A DNA stretch of 7,066 nt from the NCBI RefSeq assembly GCF_004168205.1, contig NZ_RCYB01000095.1, forward strand, positions 1 through 7,066, given 5' to 3'. The notes under the pieces were generated by a model. It saw only the letters and a program-made list of their open reading frames with translations, was not told the origin of the DNA and did not search any database. Shown in pieces: positions 1 to 4,761 of the stretch; position 1 is the first letter of the stretch, and each line of letters begins with the position of its first letter. Source of the DNA: Catenibacterium sp. co_0103. GTDB lineage: Bacteria > Bacillota_I > Bacilli_A > Erysipelotrichales > Coprobacillaceae. The translations under genes and the position numbers were made by a program.

Positions 1-1
1 A

Positions 2-73
2 AAGGACAAAATAATTATGTAGGTTTTCCAACATTCTTATGTTGTCTTTTACCTACATTTTTATTTTATCCTT
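2..73. repeat. Long imperfect inverted repeat, possible bidirectional terminator
   Basis: Three nested arms pair around a centre near 37. Bases 2-13 pair with 62-73 (11 of 12), 17-24 (ATGTAGGT) pair perfectly with 51-58 (ACCTACAT), and 29-34 (CAACAT) pair with 39-44 (ATGTTG) across a TCTT loop. The 3' side of the ACCTACAT arm runs into a T-rich tract and the 5' side is A-rich, as in a terminator that works in both directions. A small palindromic repeat element is the alternative. The window edge hides any upstream gene it might terminate. Confidence 0.5.
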
Positions 74-176
74 AGCAGACTATTTATTTTTCTTAAATAT
101 TCTATGACTTTTTCACATTATTAGAAAAGTTAAAAAGATTTCTTTTTGGGATAAATCAAATAAGGAGAAAACGATT

Positions 177-593
177 ATGAACAAGAAATTAATGACTATG
201 TTAGTCGCTTGTGCTTTATCAGTATCAGCATTATCTACTACAGCAGTATTTGCAGAAGATGCAGTAGTAACTGGAGAAACTCCAGCTGTAACTGAAACTA
301 CAACTACACCTGAAACTACACCTGCAGCTTATGAACCAGAAATCACTTTAACTACACCTAAATGGACAGGTGATAGTGATATTGTCTTTGAAGTAGATGC
401 TAAAGGTGGAGCAGTTTATCCTCAGGAAATGTATGTTTATGGCGCAGATGACGCAGCAATGCCTATTATCAGTGTTCCATCTCAGGTAGAAGTAAATGAA
501 GAAGGTAAAGGTAAGGTCACATTTACTAACGATGCATTAAAAAATGCGAACACTTGGGATGATACTTTTACAAACCAGATTTCAGTAGATTGA
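177..593 (+). CDS. Secreted Thr-rich surface protein, N-terminal part ending at an in-frame TGA
   Basis: The start is ATG 177, set by an AAGGAG at 162-167 with a 9-base spacer. Residues 1-26 form a classic signal peptide: MNKK, a hydrophobic core, then an A-V-F-A cleavage site before Glu-Asp. A Thr/Pro-rich spacer follows (about 34-50), then a domain of roughly 100 residues with alternating hydrophobic positions, probably a beta-sandwich. I do not recognise its family. The product as written is 138 aa and would be released rather than attached, because the wall-sorting signal lies beyond the stop, in the same frame, up to 893. Without the TGA the gene would encode 238 residues. Codon style and frame are continuous on both sides, so this is one gene interrupted once. 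Neither the ligand nor the role can be deduced. I saw no convincing promoter between 74 and 160. Confidence 0.82.
   Translation: MNKKLMTMLVACALSVSALSTTAVFAEDAVVTGETPAVTETTTTPETTPAAYEPEITLTTPKWTGDSDIVFEVDAKGGAVYPQEMYVYGADDAAMPIISVPSQVEVNEEGKGKVTFTNDALKNANTWDDTFTNQISVD
591..593 (+). other. In-frame TGA interrupting the surface-protein gene
   Basis: The TGA is codon 139 of the 177-893 frame and is followed by ACA AAG TAT, which continues the same domain. The other genes here all end in TAA, and all seven Trp residues I count are TGG, so a UGA=Trp genetic code is unlikely. A recent nonsense mutation (for example TGG or CGA to TGA), a base-call error, or tolerated readthrough remain possible. Confidence 0.85.
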
Positions 594-893
594 ACAAAGT
601 ATTCTAAAATTGAATTTGACTTTGCATTCGAATTAAACGGTCAGGTTAAATATAAGTTTATGTATGTAGAAACTTCAGTAAAGGCTCCAACACCAACTGT
701 AACTCCTACTACACCAGCTAAGCCTACTACATCTACAAAACCTGCAGGAAACAAAGGTACAACAACTACAACTACTAAGAAAGAAGCACTAAAGACTGGT
801 GATACTATGAATGTTGCATTATATGCTTCATTATTATTAGTAAGTGCTCTAGCAGCAGTTGTATTAACTACAAAAAAGAGAATCACTGAATAA
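594..893 (+). pseudogene. Severed C-terminal half: domain end, Thr/Pro linker and LKTGD wall-sorting signal
   Basis: This stretch is in frame with 177-593 and ends with TAA at 891-893. Numbered on the intact frame, it completes the beta-rich domain (to about residue 165). It continues with a Thr/Pro/Lys linker (about 169-203) typical of wall-spanning segments. It then has a sorting signal: LKTGD at 205-209, a hydrophobic stretch at about 211-231, and the positive tail KKR at 233-235. Sortases cleave between Thr and Gly of such motifs and join the protein to peptidoglycan. Here Lys stands where LPxTG has Pro-x, a variant I know from Firmicutes surface proteins. ATG 660 is in frame but has no ribosome binding site and no signal peptide, so I do not regard 660-893 as a gene of its own. 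It is called a pseudogene part because the TGA cuts it off. It would be expressed only by readthrough or if the TGA is an error. Confidence 0.72.
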
Positions 894-940
894 TCTGTCA
901 ATTAAAGTAAGCGTAAGTAAAATTGACTATTATGGGAAAG

Positions 941-979
941 AAAAGACAATTGAGAAATGAGAATCAGTTGTCTTTTTTT
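941..979 (+). terminator. Intrinsic terminator of the surface-protein gene
   Basis: The arm AAGACAATTG (943-952) pairs with CAGTTGTCTT (965-974) over ten positions including one U-G wobble, with a 12-base loop. It is preceded by As at 941-942 and followed by a T run to 979. It lies about 50 bases after the TAA at 893. Confidence 0.75.
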
Positions 980-996
980 ATGTAAATTTATTCACA

Positions 997-1024
997 AAGT
1001 GACAAATGCACTTATCTGTCACTT
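997..1024. promoter_or_regulatory. Inverted repeat upstream of fucO, possible operator
   Basis: AAGTGACA (997-1004) and TGTCACTT (1017-1024) are perfect 8-base inverted repeats separated by 12 bases. The right arm touches the candidate -35 element of fucO. The GTGA/TCAC core recalls sites of Crp/Fnr-like or Rex-like regulators, but the spacing fits neither well, so no regulator is named. Confidence 0.4.
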
Positions 1025-1051
1025 GAATGATAACACTTACAATGTTAACAT
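1023..1051 (+). promoter_or_regulatory. Candidate fucO promoter (TTGAAT-N17-TAACAT)
   Basis: TTGAAT at 1023-1028 and TAACAT at 1046-1051 each match the sigma-A consensus at 4 of 6 positions, with ideal 17-base spacing. This would give a start near 1058, just ahead of the ribosome binding site at 1072-1078. The -10 is embedded in the 10-base palindrome ATGTTAACAT (1042-1051). The elements are weak, which would fit an activated or repressed promoter. Confidence 0.4.
1028..1041. promoter_or_regulatory. cre-like catabolite-response site
   Basis: TGATAACACTTACA matches the CcpA operator pattern TGNAARCGNWWWCA except at two positions, one of which is the G of the central CG. It sits inside the candidate promoter spacer, where CcpA binding would block transcription. 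Sugar-catabolic genes of low-GC Gram-positives are often controlled this way. The loss of the central CG keeps the call tentative. Confidence 0.3.
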
Positions 1052-1071
1052 GAAGTCAGAAAAGTTAATTA

Positions 1072-1078
1072 AAAGGAG
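1072..1078 (+). promoter_or_regulatory. Ribosome binding site fixing the fucO start
   Basis: AAAGGAG lies 10 bases before ATG 1089. No comparable site precedes the in-frame ATGs at 957 or 1050. The first of these lies within the preceding terminator and the second in the promoter region, so 1089 is the start. Confidence 0.8.
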
Positions 1079-1088
1079 ATCGATAATC

Positions 1089-2237
1089 ATGTATAAGTTC
1101 ATGTTAAATGAAACAAGTTATCATGGAGCAGGTGCTATTAAAGCTGTTCCTGAAGAAATTAAAGCAAGAGGATTTAAGAAAGTATTTGTTGCTTCTGACC
1201 CTGATTTAGTAAAGTTTGGTGTTACTAAGAAAGTAACTGATTTATTAGATGAAGCTTGTATTGAATATGTTCTTTACAGCAACATTAAACCAAACCCAAC
1301 TATTGAAAACGTACAGACTGGTGTTGCTGCATTCAAAGAAGCAGGCGCTGACTGTATCGTAGCTATCGGTGGTGGATCTTCAATGGATACATCTAAAGCA
1401 ATCGGTATCATCATTACAAACCCTGAATTTGCTGATGTACGTTCATTAGAAGGTGTTGCACCAACTAAGAATCCTTGTGCTCCAATCATCGCTGTTCCTA
1501 CTACTGCAGGTACTGCTGCTGAAGTTACAATCAACTATGTAATCACTGATGTTGAAAAGAAACGTAAATTCGTATGTGTAGATAATCATGATATTCCAGT
1601 AGTTGCTGTTGTTGACCCAGAAATGATGTCTTCAATGCCAAAAGGATTAACTGCTGCTACAGGTATGGATGCTTTAACTCATGCTATTGAAGGTTATATT
1701 ACTAAAGGTGCTTGGGAACTTTCAGATATGTTCCATATTAAAGCTATCGAAATCATCGCTCGTTCATTAAGAGGTGCTGTTGAAAACACTGCTGAAGGAC
1801 GTGAAGGTATGGCTTTAGGTCAGTATGTTGCTGGTATGGGATTCTCTAACGTAGGTTTAGGTGTTGACCATTCTATGGCTCATACATTAAGTGCTTACTA
1901 TGATATGCCTCATGGTAAAGCTTGTGCAATCTTACTTCCAACAACTATGGAATACAATGCTGAATATACTGGTGAAAAGTATAAAGATATCGCAAAAGCA
2001 ATGGGTGTTGAAGGTGTTGATGGTATGACTCAGGAAGAATACCGTAAAGCTGCTGTAGATGCTGTTAAGAAGTTAGGTGAAGATGTTGGTATCGAAATGA
2101 CTCTTAAGGGTGTTGTTAAGGAAGAAGATATTCCTCAGTTAGCTAAGGATGCATATGCTGATGCTTGCCGTCCAGGTAACCCAAGAGATACTTCAGTAGA
2201 AGATATTGAAGCATTATATAGATCATTACTTAAATAA
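1089..2237 (+). CDS. fucO: Lactaldehyde reductase-like iron-dependent alcohol dehydrogenase
   Basis: This group III (iron-type) alcohol dehydrogenase has 382 aa, the usual length of FucO. FucO reduces L-lactaldehyde to 1,2-propanediol with NADH during anaerobic fucose or rhamnose breakdown in the cytoplasm. The dinucleotide-binding part comes first: GGGSSMD at 94-100, PTTAGTAAE at 137-145, and Asp37, which aligns with the Asp39 of E. coli FucO that favours NAD over NADP. The helical metal domain carries the expected ligands Asp194, His198, His261 and His275 in DALTH, DHSMAH and PHG contexts. Long stretches such as NPEFADVRSLEG, FVCVD.HDIP and ALGQYVAGMGFSNVGLG match what I recall of E. coli FucO, so the symbol is better supported than a generic ADH call. 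The gene stands alone between two terminators. No fucose or rhamnose genes are in view, so the physiological aldehyde could differ. A cre-like site and inverted repeats upstream suggest carbon- or redox-dependent control. Confidence 0.92.
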   Translation: MYKFMLNETSYHGAGAIKAVPEEIKARGFKKVFVASDPDLVKFGVTKKVTDLLDEACIEYVLYSNIKPNPTIENVQTGVAAFKEAGADCIVAIGGGSSMDTSKAIGIIITNPEFADVRSLEGVAPTKNPCAPIIAVPTTAGTAAEVTINYVITDVEKKRKFVCVDNHDIPVVAVVDPEMMSSMPKGLTAATGMDALTHAIEGYITKGAWELSDMFHIKAIEIIARSLRGAVENTAEGREGMALGQYVAGMGFSNVGLGVDHSMAHTLSAYYDMPHGKACAILLPTTMEYNAEYTGEKYKDIAKAMGVEGVDGMTQEEYRKAAVDAVKKLGEDVGIEMTLKGVVKEEDIPQLAKDAYADACRPGNPRDTSVEDIEALYRSLLK

Positions 2238-2251
2238 TAATCATTAATCTT

Positions 2252-2277
2252 GGAGGAACATTTGTTCCTCCCTTTTT
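2252..2277 (+). terminator. Intrinsic terminator of fucO
   Basis: GGAGGAAC (2252-2259) pairs perfectly with GTTCCTCC (2264-2271) over an ATTT loop, followed by C and five Ts. It lies 14 bases past the fucO stop. This is the strongest terminator in the window. Confidence 0.92.
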
Positions 2278-2285
2278 GATTTTTA

Positions 2286-2313
2286 TTGATGTTTCTTATA
2301 AAAAATGTATAAT
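2286..2313 (+). promoter_or_regulatory. Promoter of the four-gene operon (TTGATG-N16-TATAAT)
   Basis: There is a perfect TATAAT at 2308-2313, with TTGATG (4 of 6) at 2286-2291 and a 16-base spacer. It lies directly after the fucO terminator. The predicted start is near 2320, giving a leader of about 50 bases. The leader contains a small GTGCT/AGCAC hairpin (2320-2324 with 2334-2338). Confidence 0.7.
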
Positions 2314-2353
2314 AGACTTGTGCTTTTGTATATAGCACTCTATAAGGATATTA

Positions 2354-2359
2354 AAGGAG
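2354..2359 (+). promoter_or_regulatory. Ribosome binding site with ambiguous start choice
   Basis: AAGGAG lies 12 bases before GTG 2372, the start that gives the full CNNM-family N-terminus. That spacing is long. The out-of-frame GTG 2367 sits at a better 7 bases and would give a seven-codon peptide ending at TAA 2388-2390, which overlaps the in-frame ATG at 2390. Confidence 0.6.
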
Positions 2360-2371
2360 TATGATAGTGTC

Positions 2372-3673
2372 GTGGACTCGAGTCAGATAATGATGGTTGT
2401 TATTTTTATTATATTGATAGGATTGTCAGGCTTATTTTCTAGTGCAGAAACTGCATTTATGTCTGTTTCTAAGATTAGAGTAAAGACTGTAAGTGAGGAT
2501 GAAGAAGATCCTCATCATGCAAAAGCTTTAATTGTGTCTCAGCTTCTAGAAGATACAGATCATTTGTTAAGTACAATTCTAGTAGGCAATAACCTTGTCA
2601 ACATTTTAGCTTCTTCATTAACTACATCATTTGTAATTAGTGTATTTGGTAATGAAGGAATAGGTGTTGCGATTGCAACAGGGTTTGTTACGTTAATGAT
2701 TCTTATTTTTGGTGAAATTACACCAAAGACTTTAGCTGTTAGTAAAGCAGAAGCATTATGTTATAGATTCTGTCGCTTTATTCAATTTATAAATTTTATA
2801 TTTACACCAGTTGTTGTTATCTTAACTGCAGTGTCTCATGGCTTAATTCATATATTAGGTGGTAATATTGATCCACAACCTACACTTTCTGAAGAAGACT
2901 TAAAAACAATTGTAAACGTGTCTCATGAAGAAGGTGTATTAGAAGATGAAGAAAAAGAAATGATGCATAATATCTTTGATTTTGGTGATACTGATATTAA
3001 AGAAATCATGACACCACGTATTCATGTGGCTACAGTTGATTATGATGCGACTTATGATGAAGTGGTTGCTGTATTACAGGAATCACAGTATTCTCGTTTA
3101 CCTGTTCTTTCAGAAGAAGGTGATGAGATTGTTGGTGTATTACATATCAAGGATATCTTAATGAAACCTGTTGATCATGAACATTTCCAGGTAAAGGATT
3201 ATATGCGAGATGCTTATTTCGTTTATGAATTTAATCATATTTCAGATGTTTTTGCTTCTATGCGTAAAGAGCATGTCTCTTTATCAGTTGTGTTAGATGA
3301 ATATGGTGTTATGGCTGGTATTGTGACATTAGAAGATATTGTTGAAGAAATCGTTGGTGAAATCGATGATGAATATGATGACAATAGTGAAGAAGTAAAG
3401 AAAATCTCTAAGAATGTCTATTTAGTAGACGGCAGTTTAAACATAGATGAAGTCAATGACCGTTGTGGTACAGAATTCGCTTCTGAAGAATTTGAATCTA
3501 TTGGTGGTCTTGTCTTAGGTCAGGTGAATGGTTCACCGAACCCTCATCAGAAGGTTTATGTAGATGACTGTATGTTTATTATTGAAAAGATTGATAAAAA
3601 CAGAATTGAATTATTGAGACTTATTATTCCAGAAGAGGAAAGTCAAAAAGAAAATGAAGAAAAACACGATTAA
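2372..3673 (+). CDS. CNNM/CorC-family membrane protein with CBS pair (probable Mg2+ or divalent-ion transporter)
   Basis: This is a full-length, 433-aa member of the HlyC/CorC (CNNM, DUF21) family. Characterised bacterial relatives (for example B. subtilis MpfA/YhdP) export magnesium. The CNNM transmembrane domain spans about residues 5-165, with the hallmark SSAETAFMS (23-31), VGNNLVNIL (71-79) and FGEITPKTLA (113-122). A linker helix (about 172-205) leads to the first CBS motif from MTPR (213) to about 268 and a second at about 276-330, the likely nucleotide/Mg-sensing module. The CorC_HlyC C-terminal domain is at about 345-418, followed by an acidic, Lys/Glu-rich tail. GTG 2372 is chosen because no in-frame start precedes it and MDSS followed at once by a membrane helix is normal for the family. 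ATG 2390 is the alternative and would lose only six residues. It is the first gene of the operon, 29 bases before the BrkB gene. Calling it haemolysin would be a historical label only. Confidence 0.92.
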   Translation: MDSSQIMMVVIFIILIGLSGLFSSAETAFMSVSKIRVKTVSEDEEDPHHAKALIVSQLLEDTDHLLSTILVGNNLVNILASSLTTSFVISVFGNEGIGVAIATGFVTLMILIFGEITPKTLAVSKAEALCYRFCRFIQFINFIFTPVVVILTAVSHGLIHILGGNIDPQPTLSEEDLKTIVNVSHEEGVLEDEEKEMMHNIFDFGDTDIKEIMTPRIHVATVDYDATYDEVVAVLQESQYSRLPVLSEEGDEIVGVLHIKDILMKPVDHEHFQVKDYMRDAYFVYEFNHISDVFASMRKEHVSLSVVLDEYGVMAGIVTLEDIVEEIVGEIDDEYDDNSEEVKKISKNVYLVDGSLNIDEVNDRCGTEFASEEFESIGGLVLGQVNGSPNPHQKVYVDDCMFIIEKIDKNRIELLRLIIPEEESQKENEEKHD

Positions 3674-3688
3674 AGTGTTTTTTCTTTT
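3660..3688 (+). terminator. Weak terminator or attenuator hairpin spanning the CNNM stop codon
   Basis: AAAAACAC (3660-3667) pairs with GTGTTTTT (3675-3682), and the loop contains the TAA stop. More Ts follow (to 3688). The stem has only two G-C pairs, so termination would be partial. The ribosome binding site of the next gene starts at 3689, right after it. It may set the ratio of first to later operon products. Confidence 0.5.
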
Positions 3689-3702
3689 GGAGGTGAGCAG
3701 TC

Positions 3703-4761
3703 ATGAAAGATATATATAATAAAGCAATGGCTATATATGATGACTATCGTTATTATGTGCCAAGCTTCTCTGGTGCTGCTTTATCATTTTATCTTATCAT
3801 CCTGTTGATCCCTACTATGACTATTATTGCAGTTGTAACATCTTCTTTGCATATAAGTGTAGATATTCTAGAGATGGCTATTAAAGAGTTTATACAGCCG
3901 GCTTATGCAGCGATGTTGATTGATACATTAAAGGGCAGTTCTTTAAATACAGTCTCTGTATTAGTGTTTATCTGGTCTTTTTATGCTGTGTCTAGAGGTG
4001 TAGGAAATATCTATGATATTTCTAAGAAGATGTTTGCGTTAGAAGAAAGAAGTGAATCGGTGATTGCCTGGTATGTCTATGTCTTTAAGGTGACAATGCT
4101 GTTACTTGGTATATTATTGATTTCTATTGTATTACTTGCAACAGGACCTATATCTAAAGCATTTCATTTTTTATATGGGATTGCATTTATGCGCTTTGTC
4201 CTATTATTTCTTATTATGGTCCTATTTTTTATGGCTATCTATATGATAGTCCCAAGAGAACGTATCACATATCATGAAGCCCTTCAGGGAGCCTTTATAA
4301 CTTCTGGTGGGATAGTGATTTTATATATTGCATTAAACTATTATTTTAAATATGCAGATTTTACATCTTTATATGGACCACTTACCTCAATCTGTGTTAT
4401 CTTATTTGTATTTGATTGGGCAAGTGAGATTTTCTATGTAGGAATGTATTTAACTCATATTGCATACTTGAGGAGGAACAACGCAAAATGGCAAGAGAAG
4501 ATTTTGGAAAGAGTAAACCAAGAAGAAAAAGCTTTAACAGCGACAGAAAACCTAGAAAGGATAGCCGCAAAGGCTTTAACAAGGGGTCTGACAAAGGCTA
4601 TAAGAAAGAAAATAGAGGGCCAAGAAAAGACTTTGACAGAAAGCCAAGAAGAGATTTTGACAGAAAACCAAGAGAAGACTTCGATAAGAAACCAGCAAGA
4701 GAATTTGATTCAAAACCAAGAAGATTTTCATCAAAACCAAGAAAAGAAAGAGAAGAAATAA
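3703..4761 (+). CDS. YihY/BrkB-family integral membrane protein with unusual Gln/Glu/Lys-rich tail
   Basis: ATG 3703 follows a near-perfect GGAGGTGA (3689-3696) with 6-base spacing. The protein has 352 aa and about six membrane segments: near 24-48, 82-104, 121-148, 161-184, 193-214 and 226-254. The family's landmarks are FSGAALSFYLIILLIPT near the N-terminus, SRGVGNIYD (97-105), VPRERITYHEALQGAF (183-198) and YGPLTSICVILFVFDWAS near the end. The family is widespread, its biochemical role is unsettled, and the old RNase BN label is wrong. Family members usually stop near residue 270-300. Here residues from about 262 to 352 form a hydrophilic, Gln/Glu/Lys-rich tail that may be helical or coiled. 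Its DNA is shared, in another frame, with the start of the next gene. Ten of the tail's eleven Gln codons are CAA, whereas neighbouring coding DNA strongly prefers CAG, so the tail looks like a by-product of the other frame. There is no earlier in-frame stop, so it must be translated unless a frameshift or sequence error exists. Confidence 0.88.
   Translation: MKDIYNKAMAIYDDYRYYVPSFSGAALSFYLIILLIPTMTIIAVVTSSLHISVDILEMAIKEFIQPAYAAMLIDTLKGSSLNTVSVLVFIWSFYAVSRGVGNIYDISKKMFALEERSESVIAWYVYVFKVTMLLLGILLISIVLLATGPISKAFHFLYGIAFMRFVLLFLIMVLFFMAIYMIVPRERITYHEALQGAFITSGGIVILYIALNYYFKYADFTSLYGPLTSICVILFVFDWASEIFYVGMYLTHIAYLRRNNAKWQEKILERVNQEEKALTATENLERIAAKALTRGLTKAIRKKIEGQEKTLTESQEEILTENQEKTSIRNQQENLIQNQEDFHQNQEKKEKK
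4471..4476 (+). promoter_or_regulatory. Ribosome binding site of the TrmA-like gene, inside the BrkB coding region
   Basis: AGGAGG lies 11 bases before ATG 4488 and at the same time encodes the Arg-Arg of LRRNN in the BrkB frame. Its strength supports 4488 as the true start and hence the long overlap. Confidence 0.75.

Noticed and set aside
132..147. AAAAAG/CTTTTT hairpin before the first gene's ribosome binding site
   Set aside because: All but one of its pairs are A-T, in very AT-rich sequence, and such pairs arise easily by chance.
591..660. TGA as a selenocysteine codon
   Set aside because: I see no convincing selenocysteine-insertion hairpin just after it, and a wall-anchored beta-rich protein is an unlikely selenoprotein.
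660..893. Separate 77-aa gene starting at ATG 660
   Set aside because: It is in frame with the surface-protein gene, lacks a ribosome binding site and a signal peptide, and consists of that protein's linker and sorting signal.
177..893. UGA read as tryptophan throughout (alternative genetic code)
   Set aside because: Seven Trp codons in the window are TGG, and no other gene contains an internal TGA. An AT-rich genome with that code would use TGA for most Trp.
641..901. Minus-strand ORF opposite the Thr-rich linker
   Set aside because: The Val/Gly-rich translation is the mirror of ACT/ACA repeats. It has no start signals and no recognisable domain.
957..1088. N-terminal extension of fucO from ATG 957 or ATG 1050
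   Set aside because: ATG 957 lies inside the upstream terminator loop. Both starts lack ribosome binding sites. The family N-terminus begins at 1089, which has a good site.
4397..4594. Minus-strand ORF across the BrkB/TrmA-like junction
   Set aside because: It is a Leu/Ser-rich shadow of the T-poor + strand, with no ribosome binding site and no domain.
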